Source: Oscillatoria sp. FACHB-1406
GTDB taxonomy: Bacteria > Cyanobacteriota > Cyanobacteriia > Cyanobacteriales > Spirulinaceae
Direction: 5' to 3'
Assembly (NCBI RefSeq): GCF_014698145.1
Contig: NZ_JACJSM010000011.1
Location: 96,198-160,197, forward strand
Length of the DNA: 64,000 nucleotides
Of the stretch, positions 26,492 to 33,898 are shown piece by piece. Within the stretch, counting starts at the first letter, position 1. Every line of letters begins with the position of its first letter. Below the pieces are notes generated by a model. That model had not been told where the DNA came from, did not search any database, and saw nothing but the letters and a program-made list of their open reading frames with translations. The position numbers and the translations under genes were made by a program.

Positions 26492-27589
26492 TTATCGTCG
26501 GAATCCGGCTTCTTCTAATGCCTCAAAAAATGCGCTGACACCCGCCGCAGGGCCATGAGGTGCGTCCATAATCCCCGTTCCTGCATTAAGAATGATATCA
26601 CTGCCGAAATCTTCGAGAACGCGGGGAACGATACTCGGAATTATGCCTGCGGAAGGAACGGGAAAAACGCGGCGCGATCGCAAGTTTTCGACAATTTTAC
26701 GTTCTTCGGTCGCATCAAAAGGTAAACTGCCGTAATGAGCGGGATACAACACCGCATCGGCTCCCGCATGAGCCATTAAAGTTCCTAAAATAACAGAGTA
26801 GGCGAATCCCGTATCCGGCGAGGCGCACATAGCCCCTGCAAGGGCAGGATGGGCGAAAATGGGAACGTTAATTTCAGGATCCCGCGCTAGCGCTTCTATA
26901 ACCGAGAATCCGTAAGCCAGAACGTTGAGAAGGAGTGCATTAGCACCCGCTTTAACCAACTGGCGCGCTTTTTCGTGCAAGCGGTCTGCGGCTCCGGTAA
27001 CATTAACGGCATATAAAAGATTGCGTCCGCTACTGTCCCTCACTCGCTCGATAACTTCGCGACAAGCCGCAAGCCGTTCTAAAGTTGGAACTTCGGGCAA
27101 ATCGCCGAGAATTTCGTCATCTTTGATTAAATCCAAGCCCGCGTCGGCGACTTCAGCAAGAATCGTAGCATGGTCGGCGGCAGTCAGACCGAGGGCGGGC
27201 TTGAAAATCGCCATAACGAGGGGGCGTTTGGGTACGGCGACGCGCGCGCGAATTCCTTCAATCCCAAATTTTGGGCGCGTTCCATATCCTTCTGGCAAGC
27301 GTACCGCCACCACTTTGGCTGCCCCCGCCATTGAATATTTCCCAAAAATCATCGTCAGCAAACTCGCAATATCGCCTTCTACATTCGCTTCAGGAAAACG
27401 AACCGTCGCGATGCTACAATCTTCTTGCGTTTCTACCTTGAGAACTTCGGCTAAATGCGATTTTAGGGAAGCATCTCGATGAGAAAACCATTCGTTCCAA
27501 GTTCCGGCAGTTTGACCGATCGCGATAACGTTGGCTTGGCGTTCGGCATCGATATTAGGAGGAAAGCGATAATCAACTTCAATGCTCAT
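26492..27589 (-). CDS. RuBisCO-like protein (form IV), DK-MTP-1-P enolase type
   Basis: A 365-residue RuBisCO-superfamily protein. It keeps the substrate Lys in FKPALGL (Lys130) and the carbamylated Lys and metal ligands in DLIKDDE (Lys156, Asp158, Glu159), and has PKFGIEGIR. Residues needed for CO2 fixation are changed: HRA(M) is replaced by AHPALAGA and the flexible loop Lys by YPAHYGSLPF. This pattern fits the MtnW/YkrW enolases of methionine salvage, which enolise 2,3-diketo-5-methylthiopentyl-1-phosphate; a form IV protein of this type is known from Microcystis. No other methionine-salvage gene is near. Instead it is the last gene of an operon with an ATP-grasp and a VOC gene, so another substrate is possible. 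Confidence 0.85.
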   Translation of the reverse strand: MSIEVDYRFPPNIDAERQANVIAIGQTAGTWNEWFSHRDASLKSHLAEVLKVETQEDCSIATVRFPEANVEGDIASLLTMIFGKYSMAGAAKVVAVRLPEGYGTRPKFGIEGIRARVAVPKRPLVMAIFKPALGLTAADHATILAEVADAGLDLIKDDEILGDLPEVPTLERLAACREVIERVRDSSGRNLLYAVNVTGAADRLHEKARQLVKAGANALLLNVLAYGFSVIEALARDPEINVPIFAHPALAGAMCASPDTGFAYSVILGTLMAHAGADAVLYPAHYGSLPFDATEERKIVENLRSRRVFPVPSAGIIPSIVPRVLEDFGSDIILNAGTGIMDAPHGPAAGVSAFFEALEEAGFRR

Positions 27590-27601
27590 AGATTCTCTTA
27601 T

Positions 27602-28429
27602 TCACGCGCTCAAACTTTGGAGCATAGTTTTAAAAATCTCAATTGCTAAACTCGGATCGTTATCGCGAGTAAAGATGTCAAAGTTGGGGTGAGAATTGAT
27701 TTCTATTAACCAATAATTTCCCCGATCGTCACGAGCAATATCAAAGCCGCCGTAAGCTAAATCGAGTTCTTGAAAAACGGGTTGCACAAAATCTTGTATT
27801 TCTTGGAGGATTCGAGCATCGGTGATGTGTTCCGCGATCGCGCCTTCCCAGTGTAAGGGACTGAGATTTCCGGTAAAACAAGCGTTGCTATTATTTTTTC
27901 GATACAGCAATTTCAACTGGCGATTGCAAAATATGGCCCGATATTCTAATTCAATTTTAACATATTCTTGAGCGAGGGCAATATAATCGTATTCTTTAGT
28001 ATTGAGATCGAAAATATTTTCAAGCGCTTTTTTGATAGAGGTTCTGTCTTCGCAAAGAAAGACATTACTCCCCGACGAACCCGAATTCCGTTTAACAATA
28101 ATAGGAAGTGTAAAGTTATCGATAATGCGATCGGTTATGCTATCGATTGTATCCAGTTTTAAGTACCTTTGGTATTTAGGATCGCAGAACGGCGAGAGGA
28201 AAGACATTGTATAGGGCATTTTAATCGACGCTTTCAAGACCTGAAACGTATAGTCTTTATCGCGAAGAATTTTAGCAAGGGATTGGTCTAAAAAAGGAGT
28301 CGTGTAGTTCACAAAAAAATACGATTTTCCTAAATTGACTTTGACAATATTTTGAGTAGAGTGAATAATCTGAAAATCTATATTTAACTCTTGACAAGCA
28401 GCAATAAGTAGCTGAATATTTCCTAGCAT
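27602..28429 (-). CDS. ATP-grasp ligase of unknown substrate (RimK-like fold)
   Basis: A 275-residue ATP-grasp protein: ATP-binding Lys113 and a glycine loop (KRNSGSSGSNVF), AQEYVKIELEYRAIF, and the metal-binding end GGFDIARD...WLIEINSHPNFDIF with Asp230, Glu243 and Asn245. ATP-grasp ligases of this shape join a carboxylate to an amine (RimK, cyanophycin synthetase, D-Ala ligases). It is more AT-rich than its neighbours, a hint of separate origin. It lies 24 bases after the VOC gene and 12 bases before the RuBisCO-like gene, so all are likely one transcript. Confidence 0.82.
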   Translation of the reverse strand: MLGNIQLLIAACQELNIDFQIIHSTQNIVKVNLGKSYFFVNYTTPFLDQSLAKILRDKDYTFQVLKASIKMPYTMSFLSPFCDPKYQRYLKLDTIDSITDRIIDNFTLPIIVKRNSGSSGSNVFLCEDRTSIKKALENIFDLNTKEYDYIALAQEYVKIELEYRAIFCNRQLKLLYRKNNSNACFTGNLSPLHWEGAIAEHITDARILQEIQDFVQPVFQELDLAYGGFDIARDDRGNYWLIEINSHPNFDIFTRDNDPSLAIEIFKTMLQSLSA

Positions 28430-28453
28430 AAAGTAGAAATTAATTAGTATTAT

Positions 28454-28864
28454 TCATTCCGCTTTCAATCCAATTTCTTGCCCGTAGGACAGTTCGAGCG
28501 TATGTCCGTCCGGATCGCGCAAAAATGCCCAATAACCGATGGGATAGCCGGAATCCTTGGGTTCTTGAACCAGTATGCCTTCTTGTCGCGCGCGATCGCA
28601 AAGTTTGTCTAGATGCTCCCGACTCGGGCAACCAACGCCAAGGTGAGCCAGAGGTGAGAGAATGGGATGGACGGATTTTGATTCGATGAGAACGATCGCG
28701 AAAGGACGAGTGCGATCGCACAGCCAAGCCACCGCCACGCCCGTAGTAGAATCGATACGGCGGTGAATGACTTCCATCGCTGCGTAAGTTGCGTAGAATT
28801 CGATGCTGCGATCGAGTTGGGATACAGGCAGGGCAATATGAGTGAGTCCGATGTCAATGCTCAT
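28454..28864 (-). CDS. VOC-family protein (glyoxalase/dioxygenase fold)
   Basis: A 136-residue vicinal oxygen chelate protein. Candidate metal ligands are His9 (THIALPV), His74 (AHLGVGC) and Glu124 (DPDGHTLELS), the standard positions. The fold serves lyases, isomerases, dioxygenases and drug-resistance proteins; the function is not fixed by sequence alone. Its ATG (28864-28862) overlaps the TGA of the Uma2 gene as ATGA, so it is translationally coupled to it, and it is followed closely by the ATP-grasp gene. Confidence 0.83.
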   Translation of the reverse strand: MSIDIGLTHIALPVSQLDRSIEFYATYAAMEVIHRRIDSTTGVAVAWLCDRTRPFAIVLIESKSVHPILSPLAHLGVGCPSREHLDKLCDRARQEGILVQEPKDSGYPIGYWAFLRDPDGHTLELSYGQEIGLKAE

Positions 28865-29772
28865 AATTCGGGTAAGTCGCCAAGTTGCTGGCGGTAGCGT
28901 TCGAGTTCTCGTTGTAGTTGTTCGCGCTGCTGGCGTTCTCGTTCGGCCTGTTGCTGGGCTAACTCGCGCTGCTGGCGTTCTCGTTCGGCTTGTTGCTGGG
29001 CTAACTCTCGTTGCTGGCGTTCTTGTTCGGCTTGTTGCTGGGCTAACTCGCGCTGCTGGCGTTCTTGTTCGGCCTGTTGCTGGGCTAACTCGCGCTGCTG
29101 GCGTTCCACCTCCAATTCCTCGCGCACAACCAACAATTGCGTCCGAACCTGCTGTTCTGCTTCCTCCGTACTGATATACCGATTTCCTTCCTCATCGAAC
29201 CAGTATAAAACTTCTCTTTGAACTCCCCCATAATTGCGGACACCTCGACCGATACCTAAGCCGATTTCCGGCATCCACACTGGTTCTCGTACCTGCCCGC
29301 GATATTTCCCCTTAACTAATTTATACACTTCCAATCGTTGATGGCTGCCCCGTCCGAATTGCTTGGGATTGTAAATGACGTAGTACAGAACTCCTAACTT
29401 GGCATAAATTTCTTCTTTACTGCTGTATTCTCCGCCCGGAGTTTGGGAAACCACTTCGAGGGCTAAAACGGGTGCGACGTTGTTTTCTTCCCACATCACG
29501 TAGCTGCTACGCGAGTCCCCCCCCTTGCGCCTCTCGACATTGAGCGCTAAGAATCCATCGGGGATAACGGGGACTCTAACATTTGTACCTGTGGTGTGAT
29601 ACACCGCCATATCGACTCCGAAGAACCAATCTTGGCGATCGCCCCAAAGGTATTCGAGCAAGAATAATAGGAAGTTAGGGATAAAGTTCTGTTCTTCGTT
29701 ATCCACGGGTGTATCGTCCGAACAGGGGAGTTCGGCGCTGCTGGGGAGATTTTGAGTTTCCGATTTTAACAT
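28861..29772 (-). CDS. Uma2-family (DUF820) nuclease-fold protein with repeat coiled coil
   Basis: A 303-residue Uma2 protein. Residues about 25-190 carry the PD-(D/E)XK-like core (VIPDGFLALNVE, VLALEVVSQTPG, KEEIYAKLGVLYYVIYNP). The C-terminal ~90 residues are a Gln/Glu/Arg-rich coiled coil built of a 14-residue unit (RQQRELAQQQAE type) repeated about five times; the DNA repeats with a 42-bp period between about 28918 and 29105. Uma2 proteins are extremely numerous in cyanobacteria and of unknown role. It is the first gene of the operon with VOC, ATP-grasp and the RuBisCO-like protein. Confidence 0.85.
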   Translation of the reverse strand: MLKSETQNLPSSAELPCSDDTPVDNEEQNFIPNFLLFLLEYLWGDRQDWFFGVDMAVYHTTGTNVRVPVIPDGFLALNVERRKGGDSRSSYVMWEENNVAPVLALEVVSQTPGGEYSSKEEIYAKLGVLYYVIYNPKQFGRGSHQRLEVYKLVKGKYRGQVREPVWMPEIGLGIGRGVRNYGGVQREVLYWFDEEGNRYISTEEAEQQVRTQLLVVREELEVERQQRELAQQQAEQERQQRELAQQQAEQERQQRELAQQQAERERQQRELAQQQAERERQQREQLQRELERYRQQLGDLPEL

Positions 29773-29894
29773 TGACCAGGCCCCACTTCGTTCTATTGTC
29801 TTGAGTTTAGCAGGTCAGAATAATTGACAATGGATAAAGTTCGTACAAATTAATTGCTCTCTTGATACTAAGCAATTCGATAACCGCCTTCTCC

Positions 29895-29922
29895 GTAGAG
29901 ACGTTGTGTACAACGTCTCTAC
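29895..29922. repeat. perfect 13-bp palindrome
   Basis: GTAGAGACGTTGT (29895-29907), two bases, then ACAACGTCTCTAC (29910-29922). It lies in the 215-base gap upstream of the Uma2 gene and resembles a dispersed palindrome type frequent in cyanobacterial intergenic DNA. No other gene is visible in this gap. Confidence 0.8.
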
Positions 29923-29987
29923 AATTGTTAACAAAAAGTTATATAGCACTCCTTAAAAAGTCCGACCTTTTTGCAAAAAAATTGACT

Positions 29988-31121
29988 TTAGAAAGGATAT
30001 AAATCGACTACGCTGCCATCGATAATTGTATATCCCCATTCCGGATGCTCGGCAATTTGTCGTTGCGCGATCGCGCGCGAGAGAGGACTTTTATAAAGGG
30101 TTTGCAGCGTTGCCAGAGAAGGAATATCAGTTTCGGCAGAGGTTAGGGGAACGGACGGCGCGGCGGGCAGTTCGGGCTGAGATGTTAAAGTGGCGAGTTT
30201 TTGCGCCACACTTTCGGAAGTGATAGCGTTTTTTTCAGTAAAAGAGGGCGGAAGATAGGGAACTTTTACGCCCAATTTTTGTGCTTTAATCGCTTCGTCT
30301 GCCCAACGATCGCAGCGTCGCAAAAAACCTTCCCATAAGTCCCCGGCTATCTTAGGATTTCTCAATTCTGCCCGCGATCGCGCCACCGCTGCATCTAACG
30401 GTTCGCCTTTATGAATGTAATATTGAACGCGCTCCTCTTCAAAAGCGGGATAGGGAACGCCCGGTTCGACTTCCCAATCGCGCTGGACTTGTTGGGTAGA
30501 ACCGAAGGGAACGCCTTTGAGAAATTCGTCCCAATAAGGAGAAATTAAGCCTTTAGTTAAACCGTCGATAATTTTAAACGCCCATCCCGAAGGATACTCC
30601 CAACCCTGCGCGATCGCATAATCGAGTAACGCTCTTTGAAAAGCCTCCAACTGTTCGCGCGACTGCCAGGGACCTTCAAAGCGATAATTGGGAAGGACGT
30701 TGCGATCTCGTCCCCAACTGCGTGCGGATTCTTCCATTAGCGGTGCAGTAACGACAGGCGTACCTTCTCCCGATAGCGAACTTTCCTCGCCCAACAATCG
30801 CCCAAAGACAGCAAGTTTTTCCTGTAAAACCTCCCAGCGCGGGCCAAACTCTAGCATTGACGGTGAAGATGCGGTTAGGCGTTCCTCGATCAAACCGCGA
30901 TCGCGCAGTTGCTTGCGCGCCCATTCCTGTTCTTTAGCTGAAAGTCCCGTCTCCCGCTCGATTTCCCTTACTTCCTTCGCTATCCAACTTCCCGCCTCCT
31001 CCGCCTGCTGCTGCAAATAACCTAAGAAAATCGCCGCCACTACTCCTCCCGTCACCTTCGCCAACTTGGGGTAGTAGGTGCGGGGATTGCCAAATTGTTG
31101 CGAGCAATCTTGAGGGGACAT
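29988..31121 (-). CDS. winged-helix domain protein of unknown function
   Basis: A 377-residue protein. Residues about 18-85 (YYPKLAKVTGGVVAAIFLGYLQ ... IERETGLSAKEQEWARK-LRDRGLIEE, shown in parts) resemble the winged-helix segment at the N-terminus of plasmid and phage replication or primosome-organising proteins. The remainder shows no motif that I recognise. It may be a replication-linked or domesticated mobile-element protein, but its function is unknown. Upstream lies a G-rich repeat tract. Confidence 0.6.
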   Translation of the reverse strand: MSPQDCSQQFGNPRTYYPKLAKVTGGVVAAIFLGYLQQQAEEAGSWIAKEVREIERETGLSAKEQEWARKQLRDRGLIEERLTASSPSMLEFGPRWEVLQEKLAVFGRLLGEESSLSGEGTPVVTAPLMEESARSWGRDRNVLPNYRFEGPWQSREQLEAFQRALLDYAIAQGWEYPSGWAFKIIDGLTKGLISPYWDEFLKGVPFGSTQQVQRDWEVEPGVPYPAFEEERVQYYIHKGEPLDAAVARSRAELRNPKIAGDLWEGFLRRCDRWADEAIKAQKLGVKVPYLPPSFTEKNAITSESVAQKLATLTSQPELPAAPSVPLTSAETDIPSLATLQTLYKSPLSRAIAQRQIAEHPEWGYTIIDGSVVDLYPF

Positions 31122-31147
31122 GGTGAGGGGAGACGGGGTGAGGGGGT

Positions 31148-31198
31148 GACTGGGAGACGGGGGGACTGGGAGACGGGGGACTGGGAGACGGGGGACTG
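31148..31198. repeat. G-rich tandem repeat
   Basis: Three to four copies of a 16-18 base unit (GACTGGGAGACGGGG) between the winged-helix gene and the Fur-family gene. The same type of tract, inverted, occurs near 2.17 kb. It looks like a slippage-prone simple repeat. Confidence 0.75.
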
Positions 31199-31281
31199 AT
31201 AACTGTCCTAGACATTTCTCTTCCAGACAAGTTAAAGTGGTAATGATTATGTATTACTCGGTAGCCCCTGGGGTTTAGCCC

Positions 31282-31719
31282 ATGCAACAACAAGAGGTTG
31301 TACTCAAACCGATTCGTTCCTTAGAAGACGCGATCGATCGCTGTCAGAGGCTGGGAATGCGCGTTAGTCGCCAGCGTCGCTACATTCTGGAATTGCTGTG
31401 GCAGGCGCAAGAACACTTATCGGCGCGAGAAATTTACGATCGCCTAAACCAACAGGGCAAAGATATCGGACATACCTCAGTGTACCAAAACCTAGAAGCC
31501 CTCTCGGGTCAGGGAATCATTGAATGCGTCGATCGCTGCGACGGCAGACTCTACGGTAACATCAGCGACGCGCACAGCCACGTCAACTGCCTCGATACCG
31601 GGAGAATCCTCGATGTGAACGTAGAATTACCGCCCGAATTAATCAGCGCGATCGAACAACAAACCGGCGTAAAAATCACCGACTATCGCATCGATTTCTA
31701 CGGCCATCGCAACGCCTAA
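31282..31719 (+). CDS. Fur-family transcriptional regulator (PerR/FurC-like)
   Basis: A 145-residue Fur-superfamily repressor. The winged helix includes RVSRQRRYILELL, SAREIYDRL and the recognition helix region HTSVYQNLEAL; the metal-binding hinge is DAHSHVNCLD. The CxxC pairs that hold structural zinc in most Fur and PerR proteins are absent: HSHVNCLDTGRI has a single Cys where CxxCG is usual. This fits the cyanobacterial PerR/FurC branch better than the iron regulator FurA. TAATGATTATGTATTA (31241-31256), just upstream of ATG 31282, is a weak AT-rich candidate operator for autoregulation. Confidence 0.85.
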   Translation: MQQQEVVLKPIRSLEDAIDRCQRLGMRVSRQRRYILELLWQAQEHLSAREIYDRLNQQGKDIGHTSVYQNLEALSGQGIIECVDRCDGRLYGNISDAHSHVNCLDTGRILDVNVELPPELISAIEQQTGVKITDYRIDFYGHRNA

Positions 31720-31934
31720 TTTAATCAATTGTACGGCGGTGAAAAAGAAAAGGGCAATTTTTTGCCCCGGCTTCAGCGCGAGAAAACCGAGGGACGATCG
31801 CGCCTTTTCGGTAAGATTAGGAGAGGCACAGAGAAATTAACCCTCTGGAGCCGGGAAATTTTAGATGAGTCGGCGCGTCAATTGTCGCTCTCACCTCAAA
31901 GCATTTTTTAAGCTCGGAGTCAAGGGTATTTTGT

Positions 31935-33056
31935 ATGATGAAAGCGATAAGATCTTTATCGAACGATTGGGCAAAACGCTGGTTGAAAGCAGCATCGATT
32001 CTTCTGGTTTGCATTGCCCTATCTTGGGGCTGGGCAGAGGGCGCGCTAGCCGCAGACCGCAAGAGTCAACTGGCTAAAGGGAACGCGATTACCGACCCCA
32101 ACTCGCTCTTGCAGTATGCGCTGCCGATCGATAACAAGCCCGTGCGGGTACTGCAAGCCAGCCTCGAAGAAATGTCTGACGCGCTGAGAAACCGACGCTG
32201 GGCCCCCATCAGCCGCAATGCCGCGCAAGCCAGCCGCATTTTGAGCGCGCCCGATAAAATCCTCGCTAGCATTCCCTCGGAACGGCAAGCCCGCGCCGAA
32301 GAACTCCTCAAGCAGTTGAAGGAAGGACTCGAACGACTGCGAGCCGGAGTAGAAGCGCAGGATAAAGACGCGGTTTGGAACGAGCGACGCACCCTTTTGA
32401 GCCAAGTTGGGGAAGTCGAACAATTGATGGTCACGAAATTCCCCTTTGAAGTTCCCGAAGAGTATGCCAATCTGCCCCAACTCAAAGGACGAGCAACGGT
32501 GGAAATGGAAACCACGAAGGGCAACCTGACGATTGTTGCCGATGGCTACAGCGCGCCCGTCAACGCTGGCAATTTCATCGATTTAGTCGATCGCGGTTTT
32601 TATGACGGTCTCGAGTTTCTCCCCGGTCAAAGTTTCGTCGTCCAAGTCGGAGATCCGGCGGGCGACGAGACGGGTTTTATCGACCCGAAATCAGGACAAT
32701 ATCGCGCCATTCCGCTGGAAGTTTTGATTAAAGGCGAGGAAAAACCGATTTACGGCAGCACGCTGGAAGATTTAGGACTGTACCTCGAACCGCTTGCCCT
32801 GCCCTTCTCGGCTTACGGAACGGTCGCTCTAGCGCGTCCTGGAGATGATGCTAACGGCGGTTCTTCTCAAATTTTCTTCTTTTTATTCGATAACGAATTG
32901 ACCCCGCCGGGGTATAACCTCATGGATGGTCGCTATTCCGTTATTGGTTATCTGGTTGAGGGTAAGGAGACTTTAGGTTCGCTGCAACCGGGCGATCGCG
33001 TTATTTCAGCGAAAGTGGTTTCCGGAGACGAAAACTTAGTCCGTCCCGGAGCGTAA
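31935..33056 (+). CDS. cyclophilin-type peptidyl-prolyl isomerase, CYP38/TLP40-like
   Basis: A 373-residue protein with a signal peptide (hydrophobic core about 17-33 ending ALAA), pointing to the thylakoid lumen or periplasm. Residues about 45-180 form a helical bundle (SLEEMSDALRNRRW onward) and about 190-365 a cyclophilin domain (NFIDLVDRGFYDGLEF, GDPAGDETGF, SQIFFFLFD). This layout is that of plant CYP38/TLP40, needed for photosystem II assembly, and its cyanobacterial homologues. Several active-site residues of canonical cyclophilins look altered, as in CYP38, so it may act as a chaperone rather than an isomerase. Confidence 0.85.
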   Translation: MMKAIRSLSNDWAKRWLKAASILLVCIALSWGWAEGALAADRKSQLAKGNAITDPNSLLQYALPIDNKPVRVLQASLEEMSDALRNRRWAPISRNAAQASRILSAPDKILASIPSERQARAEELLKQLKEGLERLRAGVEAQDKDAVWNERRTLLSQVGEVEQLMVTKFPFEVPEEYANLPQLKGRATVEMETTKGNLTIVADGYSAPVNAGNFIDLVDRGFYDGLEFLPGQSFVVQVGDPAGDETGFIDPKSGQYRAIPLEVLIKGEEKPIYGSTLEDLGLYLEPLALPFSAYGTVALARPGDDANGGSSQIFFFLFDNELTPPGYNLMDGRYSVIGYLVEGKETLGSLQPGDRVISAKVVSGDENLVRPGA

Positions 33057-33096
33057 GCAAACGCGATCGCGATTATTGAGGACAAGCTTTTTTAAG

Positions 33097-33164
33097 GCGG
33101 GCAAAGGTAAATATTTAAAGATCTTCGGGTCTACTCAACCTCATATTTATTAACCTTTGCTCGC
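33097..33164. terminator. nested hairpin between convergent genes
   Basis: GCGGGCAAAGGT (33097-33108) pairs with ACCTTTGCTCGC (33153-33164), twelve pairs with one G-U. Inside lies a second hairpin AGATC-TTCG-GGTCT (33119-33132) closed by a TTCG tetraloop, an unusually stable loop. It sits between the cyclophilin gene and the convergent response regulator gene and probably ends or protects transcripts from both sides, though no clean T run follows. Confidence 0.55.
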
Positions 33165-33194
33165 TAAAGTTCGGCAAGATAGAAAATTCAATAC

Positions 33195-33872
33195 TTAATT
33201 AGGCTTGAGCATATTAAACTGATTGAGAAGCGTAATATTTTCAGGAGTGAGTAACTTTTGGAGCGCCGAAACTTGGTCGAGAAGTTGGATTTCGCGCTGA
33301 AATTCTGCGCGTAAAATTTCTAAATAGACTTCGCGTTGCTCCGGGTCGTTGCTTTGCTGCAAGCGATCGACCGCCAGCTTGAGATTAGTCAGGGGACGAC
33401 GCATTTCTTGACTAAAATTCTCCAGCGCATCATCTTTAGCGGCGATAACGGTACTGAGGCGTTCGAGTTCGGCAGAAAGTTCTTGGAAACGCTGGTAGAG
33501 TTGCTCTTGTTTTTTCAGTCGAACTGAGATCGCGCCTAACAGTTCGTCCGAATCGAAGGGTTTAGTCAAATAGTCATCCGCGCCCAGGAGAAAGCCTTGA
33601 CGAATATCGGAGCGATCGGATTTAGCCGTCAGAAAAATAAAAGGAATTAAAGCCGTGCGCTCGTTGCCTTGCAAGCGTTCGAGAACGGTATAACCATTGA
33701 TTCCCGGCATCATAATATCGCAGATAATCAAACTCGGATTTTCTTGCGTTGCTAGCACAATTCCTCGTTCTCCCGTATCTGCCCCCAAACATTTAAAGCC
33801 CTCCGCTTTTAAGAGTGCTAAAATGTTATTACGCAGCGATATTTCATCTTCGATAACCAGAATAGTAGTCAT
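33195..33872 (-). CDS. response regulator with degenerate HisKA-like C-terminus
   Basis: A 225-residue protein. Residues 1-120 form a receiver domain with acidic pocket Glu8-Asp9, phosphoacceptor Asp52 (IICDIMMPG) and the KPF lysine. Residues about 125-215 form a helical hairpin containing FSQEMRRPLTNLKLAVD, which follows the HisKA consensus (F-S-HE-RTPL-N-) but has Gln in place of the phosphorylated His. No DNA-binding domain is present, so output is probably by protein contact. It lies 26 bases after the histidine kinase gene and is its likely partner. Confidence 0.87.
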   Translation of the reverse strand: MTTILVIEDEISLRNNILALLKAEGFKCLGADTGERGIVLATQENPSLIICDIMMPGINGYTVLERLQGNERTALIPFIFLTAKSDRSDIRQGFLLGADDYLTKPFDSDELLGAISVRLKKQEQLYQRFQELSAELERLSTVIAAKDDALENFSQEMRRPLTNLKLAVDRLQQSNDPEQREVYLEILRAEFQREIQLLDQVSALQKLLTPENITLLNQFNMLKPN

Positions 33873-33898
33873 AGGTTTTAATTAACAAATCAATTGGG

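Noticed and set aside
26492..27589. Reading the RuBisCO-like gene as a true CO2-fixing RuBisCO
   Set aside because: The loop-6 Lys and the HRA(M) phosphate-binding Arg are replaced, no rbcS or rbcX is adjacent, and the chain is about 100 residues shorter than RbcL.
28918..29105. Regular 42-bp repeats considered as a CRISPR array
   Set aside because: There are no unique spacers; the repeats are contiguous, coding and in frame.
28842..29174. 110-codon Val/Gly/Leu-rich frame antisense to the Uma2 tail
   Set aside because: It is produced by the 42-bp tandem repeat, a multiple of three, and has no conserved domain.
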